5,170 bases of DNA, taken from assembly GCA_019348335.1 (NCBI GenBank), contig JAHWJR010000003.1, positions 1 through 5,170 of the forward strand. Direction: 5' to 3'. The translations under genes were made by a program, and so were the position numbers. Below are positions 1 to 5,132 of the stretch, one piece after another. This stretch comes from Actinomycetota bacterium. GTDB taxonomy: Bacteria > Actinomycetota > Acidimicrobiia > Acidimicrobiales > CADCSY01. The stretch's first letter is position 1. The number at the start of each line of letters is the position of its first letter. Below the pieces are notes generated by a model that was not told the DNA's origin, did no database searches, and saw only the letters and a program-made list of their open reading frames with translations.

Positions 1-257
1 AGATCCGGCGCCTCCGGGCCGTCCTCGCCAGGCACGGCTTCCGGTTCACCTGCGAAGGTTTCTTCTGCGGCCGTTTCTTCTGCGGCCGGTTCACCTTCGG
101 CCGGTTCGTCCTCGGTCCGATCGCCGTCAGGACCGCTCGCTCCGGCCTCGGGCTGGCGAGCATCGGGGGTCCGCTGCTCGGGGGTCGTCACGGGCGCGGC
201 GTCATCGACCTCCGGGGTACCGGGGGCCACCTCGGGGGGACCGGGGGGTTCGCTCAC
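1..257 (-). CDS. Acidic Pro/Glu/Ala-rich protein, N-terminal part (partial)
   Basis: I do not recognise this protein. The frame begins at GTG 257, the first start codon after an in-frame TAG at 272-270, and stays open for 85 codons to the window edge. The visible part begins V-S-E-P-P-G and has about 17 Glu, 8 Asp, 17 Pro and 14 Ala, against three Arg, no Lys and one aromatic (Phe68). It is therefore strongly acidic and almost certainly disordered; the folded domain must lie beyond position 1. Residues about 52-67 form five-residue repeats (PAEGE, PAAEE, TAAEE). It starts 20 bp after the pafC stop on the same strand, so it is probably the third gene of a pafB-pafC unit. No Shine-Dalgarno precedes it; a TAGCCT lies 9 nt upstream. 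In M. tuberculosis tatA and tatC follow pafC. TatA starts directly with a membrane helix, so this is not ordinary TatA. TatC or another protein with an acidic extension remains possible. Confidence 0.62.
   Translation of the reverse strand, partial: MSEPPGPPEVAPGTPEVDDAAPVTTPEQRTPDARQPEAGASGPDGDRTEDEPAEGEPAAEETAAEETFAGEPEAVPGEDGPEAPD
59..103. repeat. 15-bp tandem repeat, two perfect copies plus one degenerate
   Basis: Positions 59-73 and 74-88 are identical (TTTCTTCTGCGGCCG). Positions 89-103 match the unit at 11 of 15 bases. The unit is a multiple of three, so it keeps frame and encodes the five-residue Ala/Glu repeat of the minus-strand acidic protein. This looks like local duplication by slippage inside a disordered coding segment, not a mobile or regulatory repeat. 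Confidence 0.85.
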
Positions 258-277
258 TCGGGACGGAGGCTAACGGC

Positions 278-1216
278 TCATCCGCGCCGGTAACGATCGA
301 GGACACGGGCGGCGGCGGCAGGCCTGACTCCCTCGTCTCCCTGCACCATCGTGGCCGCCGGGCCGAGCCTCAGCAGCAGCCGTTCCAGCCACGCCCGTTC
401 GCTGACCGCCAGGGTCACCCGGACACGCCCGCCGCCGAGCTCGACGCACTCCTCCACCGGGTACCGCTCACAGACCCAGCGGGCCCGTGGCTCGAGCTCG
501 AGCACGACCCGCGGGTCACCCGGCGCGGGTTCGAACACCGTGCGGGCCTGGACCTCGTGGCGGCGGTCGAACGCACGGTCGACCAGGGCGATGGAGCGGA
601 CACGGTCGACCCGGAATCGCCGTGGCGCCCGGGCCAGGTGGCAGTAGGCGCTGAGGTACCACTCTCCCTCGGCGGCGAACACGGCATGGGGGTCGACGAC
701 CCGCCGGGTGCGCTCGTCGCGGCCGTAGGCGTAGTAGTCGATCTCGACCTGGCGCCGAGCCGAGATCGCCGTCCGGAGCGCCTCCAGCACCGCCTCGGGA
801 GCGGACCCCAGGTCGACGTCCAACGCCTCCCCGGGGTCGACGCCGAGCACGCCCGCCAGCTTGGCCAGGCCCCGGGCCAGTGGCCCCTCGGCATCGGAGC
901 CGGGGACGGCCAGCAACGCCGTCCCCGCCGCCACCAGTGCCAGCCCCTCCTCGGGCGTCAGGCGCAGCGGGCGCTCGAGGTAGTCCGCGTACCGGATCCA
1001 CACCCGCCCGTCGGCCACCAGCACGTCGATGAGCGAATCCGGCGTGAAGGGATGCACGCCGCAGAGGAAGAGCAGGTCGAGCTCGGCCACGAGCTCGTCC
1101 TGGCTCAGCCCGAACCGGGCGCACACCTCGTCGAGGGTCGGCCCGTCGCGGGCCACCACCCACGGCACCAGGGCGAGCAGCCGGCGCAGCCTGGCGTCGG
1201 CGCTGCGGCGGGCCAT
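278..1216 (-). CDS. pafC: PafC-type WYL-domain transcription regulator
   Basis: This 312-residue protein is the PafC half of the PafBC activator. In mycobacteria PafB and PafC together switch on the RecA/LexA-independent DNA-damage regulon. Residues about 5-75 form a winged helix-turn-helix region (ARLRRLLALVPWV, then VCARFGLSQDELVAELDLL). Residues about 145-212 are the WYL domain, with DYYAYGRDERTRRVVDPHAVF, the name-giving W186-Y187-L188 inside GEWYLSAY, and FRVDRVRSI at about 201-209. Residues about 225-310 form the C-terminal WCX-type domain. The ATG at 1216 shares one base with the pafB TGA (TGATG), which implies translational coupling, and GGAGG lies seven bases upstream within pafB. 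Length and order match the usual pafB-pafC pair. It is called PafC because it is the second WYL gene, begins with the compact HTH typical of PafC, and follows a clear PafB. It could be called a generic WYL regulator if the locus were ignored. Confidence 0.9.
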   Translation of the reverse strand: MARRSADARLRRLLALVPWVVARDGPTLDEVCARFGLSQDELVAELDLLFLCGVHPFTPDSLIDVLVADGRVWIRYADYLERPLRLTPEEGLALVAAGTALLAVPGSDAEGPLARGLAKLAGVLGVDPGEALDVDLGSAPEAVLEALRTAISARRQVEIDYYAYGRDERTRRVVDPHAVFAAEGEWYLSAYCHLARAPRRFRVDRVRSIALVDRAFDRRHEVQARTVFEPAPGDPRVVLELEPRARWVCERYPVEECVELGGGRVRVTLAVSERAWLERLLLRLGPAATMVQGDEGVRPAAAARVLDRYRRG

Positions 1217-2145
1217 CAGGCGCCCTCCCCTGCCAGCTCCCGCAACCAGGCCACCATGTCGGTCCGCAGCTCCGGTGGCCCGAGCACCTCGGCGTGGTCG
1301 AGGAAGCCCAGGACGAACGACCGGAAGGCGTCACGATTGGTGACCCTGAGGGCGAGCTCGACCCCGGAGGCGTCCTCGGCCACCACGGCGTCGCCACCCA
1401 GGTGGTCGACCGCCCACCCCGCCAGGTCGGCGTCGACCCGGACCCTGGCGTCGAGCGGCTCCTCGTCGCCCATCTCCCAGGGCCGGCCACCACCGGGGTC
1501 GAGGGAGCGGGGCCGCTCGAAGCTGCCCGCCTCGCCCAGCGTGACGTCGCCCTCGACGCGGTCGAGGCGGAACTGGCGCGAGGCGCCTCTCGCATGGTCC
1601 TCGCCGTCGAGGTACCAGCGGCCCCGGGTGAAGGACAGGCGGTGGGGGTCGACGGTCCGCTGCTCACCGCGGTAGCCGAAGCTCACCGGCCGGCGCTCCG
1701 ACACGGCGGTGAACAGCGGAACGAGCTGCGGGATGGTCGGCACGGCGGCGAGGGTGTCGGCTGGGTCTCCCCCGGCCGGCACTCCCCCCAACTTCCAGAT
1801 GGCCTCGGTGCCTCGCAGCCCGTCCAGCTGCACGGTGGCGGCAGCCAGGTGGATGGCGGCCAGCTCGTCGGGCTCGAGGCCGGGGTCGCGCAGGGCGTAC
1901 TGGTCACGGGGGATGAGGTAGCCCTCGACCGCGGGGTCGGTGCCGGGGACCTCCCGAAGGACCAGGGGGATGCCCATCTCCCGCAAGGCGTCCTTGTCCC
2001 GCTCGAAGGCCCGGCGGAACGAGCCCCGGTCGTCGTCACCGGGCGGATAGCCGGGGACCCGCTCGCGGATCTCCGCCCGGGTGAGTGGACGGGTGGCGGT
2101 GAGCAGGGCGGCCGTGAGGTTGAGCAGACGCTCGACACGCGACAC
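1216..2145 (-). CDS. pafB: PafB-type WYL-domain transcription regulator
   Basis: This 309-residue protein is the PafB half of the PafBC activator and is expected to pair with PafC encoded next to it. Residues about 1-60 are an HTH domain (VSRVERLLNLTAALL, then LTRAEIRERVPGY and RRAFERDKDALREMGIPL, a typical PafB recognition region). Residues about 145-205 are the WYL domain, with SFGYRGEQRTVDPHRL, W177-Y178-L179 in GRWYLDGED, and QFRLDRVEGDVTL. Residues about 230-309 form the WCX-type C-terminus. The open frame continues far upstream to 3159, but that part runs antisense through the DUF3866 gene and the small membrane-protein gene and is low-complexity. The true start is the GTG at 2145, because the family-conserved start sequence SRVERLLNL follows at once. 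No Shine-Dalgarno precedes it; TACCAT lies eight bases upstream, suggesting a leaderless mRNA. Its role in damage-response control is inferred from the mycobacterial orthologues. Confidence 0.93.
   Translation of the reverse strand: MSRVERLLNLTAALLTATRPLTRAEIRERVPGYPPGDDDRGSFRRAFERDKDALREMGIPLVLREVPGTDPAVEGYLIPRDQYALRDPGLEPDELAAIHLAAATVQLDGLRGTEAIWKLGGVPAGGDPADTLAAVPTIPQLVPLFTAVSERRPVSFGYRGEQRTVDPHRLSFTRGRWYLDGEDHARGASRQFRLDRVEGDVTLGEAGSFERPRSLDPGGGRPWEMGDEEPLDARVRVDADLAGWAVDHLGGDAVVAEDASGVELALRVTNRDAFRSFVLGFLDHAEVLGPPELRTDMVAWLRELAGEGA
1224..1228 (-). promoter_or_regulatory. Ribosome binding site of pafC (GGAGG)
   Basis: On the minus strand GGAGG sits seven bases before the pafC ATG, inside the last codons of pafB (within a GGGGAGGG run). 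It is the only well-placed Shine-Dalgarno sequence I found in the window, and it supports ATG 1216 as the pafC start. Confidence 0.7.
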
Positions 2146-2153
2146 CGCCGGCG

Positions 2154-2159
2154 ATGGTA
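2154..2159 (-). promoter_or_regulatory. Candidate -10 box of pafB (TACCAT), leaderless
   Basis: TACCAT fits the actinobacterial -10 pattern TANNNT. It ends eight bases before the GTG of pafB, so transcription would start at or next to the start codon. There is no clear -35 box. The absence of a Shine-Dalgarno sequence agrees with a leaderless transcript. Confidence 0.5.
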
Positions 2160-2183
2160 CCGGCGGGGCGGGCGACGGCCAGG

Positions 2184-2193
2184 GCTCCGGAGC
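2184..2193. promoter_or_regulatory. 10-bp palindrome between divergent promoters, possible operator
   Basis: GCTCCGGAGC is a perfect palindrome near the middle of the spacer between pafB and the small membrane-protein gene. It lies about 40-50 bp upstream of both start codons, where a regulator could act on either promoter. GC-rich DNA yields such palindromes by chance fairly often, so an operator role is only a possibility. Confidence 0.25.
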
Positions 2194-2223
2194 AGTTGTG
2201 GCGGCTCGCCCTACGCCGGAGGG

Positions 2224-2229
2224 TACGGT
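2224..2229 (+). promoter_or_regulatory. Candidate -10 box of small membrane-protein gene (TACGGT)
   Basis: TACGGT fits TANNNT and ends seven bases before GTG 2237, the spacing expected when transcription starts on the first base of the start codon. A GGAGGG at 2218-2223 is 13 bases from the GTG, too far for an ordinary Shine-Dalgarno sequence. No good -35 box is visible. Confidence 0.5.
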
Positions 2230-2236
2230 CCTGGGC

Positions 2237-2446
2237 GTGGACCCCGTACCGCTGATCTTCCTCGTCGTGGTCGTGGCCGCCGCCGCCGTGCTGCTGCCCT
2301 TCCTCGTGCGGCTGCAGCGCGCCGCTCGCCAGGCGCTGGAGGCGCTGCGGGGGATGGAGGCCGAGCTCCAGTCCCTGCGCGCCGAGCAGAACCCCGCCGG
2401 CGCCGACGACCACCTCCCGCCGCACGCCGAGCCGCCCCGGGAATGA
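2237..2446 (+). CDS. Small single-pass membrane protein with coiled-coil tail
   Basis: I do not recognise the family. The 69-residue product starts VDPVPLIFL. Residues about 5-26 are an uninterrupted hydrophobic helix rich in Val, Ala and Leu. Residues about 27-51 (RLQRAARQALEALRGMEAEL and on) are charged with leucines at heptad-like spacing, which suggests a short coiled coil. The tail from about 52 is Pro/Asp/His-rich and probably flexible. The Arg-rich side after the helix suggests the tail is cytoplasmic (positive-inside rule). The frame is open back to 2081, but that part is antisense to pafB; GTG 2237 is chosen because the hydrophobic helix begins directly after it and TACGGT lies seven bases upstream. 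It is divergent from pafB (90 bp) and convergent with the DUF3866 gene (40 bp). The membrane helix plus coiled coil favours a real gene, but homologue conservation cannot be judged here. Confidence 0.66.
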   Translation: MDPVPLIFLVVVVAAAAVLLPFLVRLQRAARQALEALRGMEAELQSLRAEQNPAGADDHLPPHAEPPRE

Positions 2447-2460
2447 GCCGGTGGGCCTGC

Positions 2461-2485
2461 GGCGGGGCGCCGGCCGCCTCCCGCC
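2461..2485. terminator. GC hairpin in convergent gap, possible two-way terminator
   Basis: GGCGGG (2461-2466) pairs with CCCGCC (2480-2485) around a 13-base GC-rich loop. It lies in the 40-bp gap between the stop codons of the small membrane-protein gene (2446) and the DUF3866 gene (2487), where both transcripts need to end. Neither side has a T-run, so it is not a classical intrinsic terminator, although T-poor hairpins are common in GC-rich actinobacteria. Confidence 0.35.
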
Positions 2486-2486
2486 C

Positions 2487-3566
2487 TCAGCGGGCGACGT
2501 GGGCGGCGGCGGTCCCGGCGGCGCCGGCCACCGCGTAGAAGCCGGGGTCGGCTGCCGGCAGCCGGCCCATCGACGGGACGTGGAGGTCGTGGTCGGCCAG
2601 CAGCGCCGGGACGCCGGGGTCGGCCACCGAGAGCAGGCGGTGACGATCGGCCACGCCGCTGGCCTCCAGGTCGCGGCGGAGCCGGGCCTCGAACTCCCCA
2701 CGGGGCACGCCGATGGTGGCCCGGGCCCGGGCGAGCAGGGACAGCACGGTCAGGGTGTGGTGGCTGACCCCCTGGTGACGGAGCCGGGGGTCGGCGAGCG
2801 AGAAGCGCACGGCGGCGATGGGGCGGCCGCCCAGGGATTCTGCGGCGTCGAGGGCGGGAGCCACCTCCAGCCCGCTGTAGCCGAGGCGGGTGGCGGTCCC
2901 CGCCGATCCGGGGCCCATGCCCACCACCACGACGTCGGCCCCGGCCACCCGCCGGGCCACGGCGAGCGCCGACGGCACGTTGAGCGCCTCGTGGTCGCCG
3001 CCGAAGGCGTGGCCGGCGGTCACCGTGGCGTCGAGCACGCCCCGGGCCTTCATGTCCGCCACCAGATCGGAGGTGGCCAGCGGCAGGGCGCCGGCATCGG
3101 TCATGACGTAGGCCAACCGCAGCTCCGGGCGCAGGTGCTTGAGGGCCACGGCCACGCACGGGACCTGGCTGTGGAGGCTACAGACCACGACGGGTACGCC
3201 GTCGAGGTCGTCCGCCTCGGCGAGGACACCGGCGTGGAACTCCTCGGCAGCGCCGGTGTCGGCCTGGAGGCTCGTGTAGCGCAACTTCATGCTGTGGCCC
3301 GGCCCGGGCGAGCGCCACTCGTCCCGTGACAGGTTCCAGTGCACGACGTCCCACCCGCCGGTTCCCAGGCCCAGCTCGATGGCAGTGGTGTTCACCACGA
3401 CACGATCACCCACCGCGACCGGACCGAGGAGGTCGGTGAGCACGTAGGCGCGGCCCTCTGCCTCGCCGGCGGTGGTCCCCGCGTCGCGGAAGGTGGTCTC
3501 GATGCGCTGGAGGCCCGGTCGCTCCTCGGTGATGGTGACGACGGTGGCGGTGCGGAACGTTGGCAC
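2487..3566 (-). CDS. DUF3866 family protein
   Basis: This 359-residue soluble protein matches the DUF3866 family, whose function is not known to me. Family-like blocks in order: VNTTAIELGLGTGGWDVVHWN (about 58-78); HSMKLRYTSLQ (91-101); VVVCSLHSQVPCVAVALK (about 126-143); LAYVMTDAGALPL (151-163); VTAGHAFGGDHEALNV (182-197); VGMGPGSAGTATRLGYSG (215-232); DPRLRHQGVSHHTLTVLS (259-276). The repeated conserved His and Asp residues (H132, D157, H186, D191-H192, H264, H269-H270) could form a catalytic or metal site; that is inference. There is no signal peptide or membrane helix. The GTG at 3566 follows the pafA stop by 33 bp on the same strand, with neither a clear -10 box nor a strong Shine-Dalgarno sequence, so co-transcription with pafA is likely. 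A link to pupylation is suggested only by this neighbourhood. The C-terminal 70 residues are less conserved-looking and Ala-rich. Confidence 0.92.
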   Translation of the reverse strand: MPTFRTATVVTITEERPGLQRIETTFRDAGTTAGEAEGRAYVLTDLLGPVAVGDRVVVNTTAIELGLGTGGWDVVHWNLSRDEWRSPGPGHSMKLRYTSLQADTGAAEEFHAGVLAEADDLDGVPVVVCSLHSQVPCVAVALKHLRPELRLAYVMTDAGALPLATSDLVADMKARGVLDATVTAGHAFGGDHEALNVPSALAVARRVAGADVVVVGMGPGSAGTATRLGYSGLEVAPALDAAESLGGRPIAAVRFSLADPRLRHQGVSHHTLTVLSLLARARATIGVPRGEFEARLRRDLEASGVADRHRLLSVADPGVPALLADHDLHVPSMGRLPAADPGFYAVAGAAGTAAAHVAR

Positions 3567-3593
3567 GGCCGTCTCAGCCGGTCTTCGACGGCC
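3567..3593. repeat. 7-bp inverted repeat in pafA-DUF3866 gap
   Basis: GGCCGTC (3567-3573) and GACGGCC (3587-3593) can form a seven-pair stem with a 13-base loop in the mRNA directly before the DUF3866 GTG. It might lower translation or partly terminate pafA transcripts, but no T-run follows and chance is a fair explanation in this GC content. Confidence 0.3.
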
Positions 3594-3599
3594 GGACGA

Positions 3600-4967
3600 T
3601 CACAACGAGGCGATCAGCCGTTCGACTCGCTCGTCCCTGGACTTGAACGGGTCCTTGCACAACACGGTCCGTTGAGCCTGGTCGTTGAGCTTCAGATGCA
3701 CCCAGTCGACGGTGTAGTCGCGCTTGCGTTCCTTGGCCCGTCGGATGAACTCCCCGCGCAACCGGGCACGAGTGGTCTGCGGAGGCTCGAGCGAGCCGGG
3801 CCCGGCTCGATCGACCTCCTCGTCGGTACACATGCGGTCGACCAGGTCCCGGGCCTGCAGCCGGTAGAACAGACCCCGCTCCCGGTTCACGTCGTGGTAC
3901 TGCAGGTCCATCAAGGCCACTCGGGGATGCATCAGCGGCAGGTCGTGGCGGTCGCGGTAGGCCTCGATCAGGTTGTGCTTGATGACCCAGTCGCACTCCC
4001 GGTCGAGCGAGAGGGGATCCTTGGCCAGGCCGGTCAGGCAGTGCTCCCACATCCGCAACGCCTGCTCCTCGAGGGGACTCACGCCCTTGGCCTCGGCGTA
4101 GCGCAGCGCCCGGTTCAGGTATTCGCTCTGGATGTCGAGGGCGCTCACCTCTCGGCCGTGGGCCAGCCGCACGCGCTTGCGGCACGTCGTGTCGTGGCTG
4201 ATCTCGCGGATGGCACGGATGGGGTTCTCCAGTGTCATGTCCCGGAGCACCACCCCTGGGTCCTCGAGCATCCGCAGCAGGATGGAGGTGGCGCCCACCT
4301 TGAGGAAGGTGGCGTACTCGCTCATGTTGGAGTCGCCCACGATGACGTGCAGGCGCCGGTAGCGCTCGGCGTCGGCATGGGGCTCGTCCCGCGTGTTGAT
4401 GATGGGGCGACTCCGGGTGGTGGCGCTCGAGACGCCCTCCCAGATGTGTTCCGCCCGCTGGGAGACGCAGTACATGGCCCCGCGGGCGGTCTGGAGCACC
4501 TTGCCGGCGCCGGCGTAGATCTGGCGGGACACCAGGAAGGGGATGAGCACCTCGGCGTAGTGACCGAAGTCGTCACGCCGGCTGGTGAGGTAGTTCTCGT
4601 GGCACCCGTAGGAGTTACCGGCGGAGTCGGTGTTGTTCTTGAACAGGTAGATGACCCCCCGGATGCCCTCCTCACGGAGGCGCTGCTCGGCGAAGGTCAG
4701 CAGTTGTTCGAGGATCCGTTCCCCGGCTTTGTCGTGCACCACGAGGTCGTGGATGGAGTCGCACTCGGGCGTGGCGTACTCGGGATGGCTGCCCACGTCG
4801 AGGTACAGACGAGCGCCGTTCTCCAGGAACACGTTGCTGCTGCGGCCCCACGACACCACCCGGCGGAAGAGGTAGCGGGCCACCTCGTCCGGGCTGAGCC
4901 GGCGCTGACCACGCAGGGTGCAGGTGACGCCGTACTCGTTCTCCAGCCCGAAGATCCTCCGGTCCAT
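3600..4967 (-). CDS. pafA: Pup-protein ligase PafA
   Basis: PafA uses ATP to activate the C-terminal glutamate of Pup and joins it by an isopeptide bond to lysines of target proteins, which the Mpa/ARC-20S proteasome then degrades. It acts in the cytosol and belongs to the glutamine-synthetase-like carboxylate-amine ligases. At 455 residues it has normal length (M. tuberculosis about 452). The hallmark start MDRRIFGLENEYGVTC carries E9, a Mg/ATP ligand. RLYLDVGSHPEYATPECD carries D57, the position of the catalytic aspartate. YLFKNNTDSAGNSYGCHENY (about 107-126), EHIWEGVSSATTRSRPIINT (173-192), RRLHVIVGDSNMSEYATFLK (204-223) and the C-terminal VDWVHLKLNDQAQRTVLCKD (420-439) follow the family closely. 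The segment between the start and D57 has no insertion like the Dop loop, which separates it from the depupylase Dop. ATG 4967 fits the conserved N-terminus; it has no Shine-Dalgarno sequence, but TAGCGT lies six bases upstream. DUF3866 follows 33 bp later. No prcA is visible directly upstream. Confidence 0.98.
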   Translation of the reverse strand: MDRRIFGLENEYGVTCTLRGQRRLSPDEVARYLFRRVVSWGRSSNVFLENGARLYLDVGSHPEYATPECDSIHDLVVHDKAGERILEQLLTFAEQRLREEGIRGVIYLFKNNTDSAGNSYGCHENYLTSRRDDFGHYAEVLIPFLVSRQIYAGAGKVLQTARGAMYCVSQRAEHIWEGVSSATTRSRPIINTRDEPHADAERYRRLHVIVGDSNMSEYATFLKVGATSILLRMLEDPGVVLRDMTLENPIRAIREISHDTTCRKRVRLAHGREVSALDIQSEYLNRALRYAEAKGVSPLEEQALRMWEHCLTGLAKDPLSLDRECDWVIKHNLIEAYRDRHDLPLMHPRVALMDLQYHDVNRERGLFYRLQARDLVDRMCTDEEVDRAGPGSLEPPQTTRARLRGEFIRRAKERKRDYTVDWVHLKLNDQAQRTVLCKDPFKSRDERVERLIASL

Positions 4968-4973
4968 CGCGTC

Positions 4974-4979
4974 ACGCTA
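4974..4979 (-). promoter_or_regulatory. Candidate -10 box of pafA (TAGCGT), leaderless
   Basis: TAGCGT fits TANNNT and ends six bases before the pafA ATG. The stretch between is too short to hold a Shine-Dalgarno sequence, and none is seen further upstream at useful distance. Expression from its own promoter fits the divergent gene on the other side of the spacer. No convincing -35 box is visible. Confidence 0.5.
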
Positions 4980-5004
4980 TCTGCCTTGCGCCGGCGATAA
5001 TCCG

Positions 5005-5042
5005 CCGTCCGGCCGCCGGCGCCAGCCGGCCTGGCCGGACGG
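5005..5042. repeat. Strong nested inverted repeat (10 + 6 bp) in divergent spacer
   Basis: CCGTCCGGCC (5005-5014) pairs perfectly with GGCCGGACGG (5033-5042). Inside it GCCGGC (5015-5020) pairs with GCCGGC (5025-5030) around the loop GCCA, leaving only a two-base CT bulge (5031-5032). That makes a 16-pair hairpin. It sits 37-75 bp upstream of the pafA start. It could be a terminator for minus-strand readthrough towards pafA, a protein-binding site, or a copy of a dispersed palindromic element. There is no T-run on the plus-strand side and only a short ATTAT on the minus-strand side. Confidence 0.75.
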
Positions 5043-5055
5043 AGCGGGACTGAGC

Positions 5056-5070
5056 GCCGCCGAAGGCGGC
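5056..5070. repeat. Short perfect hairpin GCCGCC-GAA-GGCGGC
   Basis: Six perfect base pairs enclose a GAA loop. It lies between the larger 5005-5042 hairpin and the plus-strand start at 5133, in DNA with no convincing gene. The role is unknown; it may be part of a structured or repeated intergenic element. Confidence 0.5.
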
Positions 5071-5095
5071 ACCACGCCTTCCCGGCGAGCGAAGC

Positions 5096-5118
5096 GAGCT
5101 GTGCGGACTCCGCAGCTC
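5096..5118. promoter_or_regulatory. Imperfect palindrome next to the -10 box, possible operator
   Basis: GAGC plus TGCGG (5096-5099, 5102-5106) pair with CCGCA plus GCTC (5110-5118), leaving a two-base TG bulge and an ACT loop. It ends two bases before the TAGGCT box, so it fills the space of the -35 region and spacer of the plus-strand promoter, a usual place for a repressor site. This is position-based inference only. Confidence 0.3.
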
Positions 5119-5120
5119 AG

Positions 5121-5126
5121 TAGGCT
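5121..5126 (+). promoter_or_regulatory. Candidate -10 box of right-edge gene (TAGGCT), leaderless
   Basis: TAGGCT fits TANNNT and ends six bases before GTG 5133, the same spacing as at pafA. It supports that GTG as a leaderless start. No Shine-Dalgarno sequence is present. Confidence 0.45.
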
Positions 5127-5132
5127 CATCAG

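Noticed and set aside
516..1667. Minus-strand frame of 383 codons across the pafB/pafC junction
   Set aside because: It overlaps two well-supported WYL genes out of frame, and its translation is Ser/Pro/Arg/Ala low-complexity.
2081..2236. N-terminal extension of the small membrane protein from ATG 2081
   Set aside because: It would be 52 residues of Arg/Thr/Gly-rich sequence antisense to the pafB start and through the divergent promoter; GTG 2237 with its TACGGT box is the better start.
557..2538. Plus-strand frames of 372 (557-1675) and 414 (1294-2538) codons antisense to pafB and pafC
   Set aside because: Both mirror the codon bias of the minus-strand genes, lack domain signals and have no start-site signals.
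2146..3159. Upstream extension of pafB to an ATG at 3159 (647 codons in total)
   Set aside because: The added part is Arg/Pro/Gly low-complexity sequence that overlaps the conserved DUF3866 gene in another frame and runs antisense to the small membrane-protein gene. The family-conserved PafB start follows GTG 2145.
3600..4967. The ligase gene being dop (Pup deamidase/depupylase)
   Set aside because: The start MDRRIFGLENEYGVTC, the absence of a Dop-loop insertion before the catalytic aspartate region, the length of 455 residues and the C-terminal VDWVHLKLNDQAQRTVLCKD all fit PafA.
3339..5000. Plus-strand open frame of 553 codons antisense to pafA
   Set aside because: It lies over a fully conserved pafA coding sequence. 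Its translation is His/Gly/Val/Leu-rich with no recognisable domain, as expected for an antisense frame in GC-rich DNA with few A/T-rich stop codons.
2146..5132. PafBC-type damage-response promoter (TTGTCRGTG, 8 nt, TANNNT) before any gene here
   Set aside because: I read the 17 bases upstream of each TANNNT box and none resembles TTGTCRGTG at the required spacing, so autoregulation by the mycobacterial motif is not supported.
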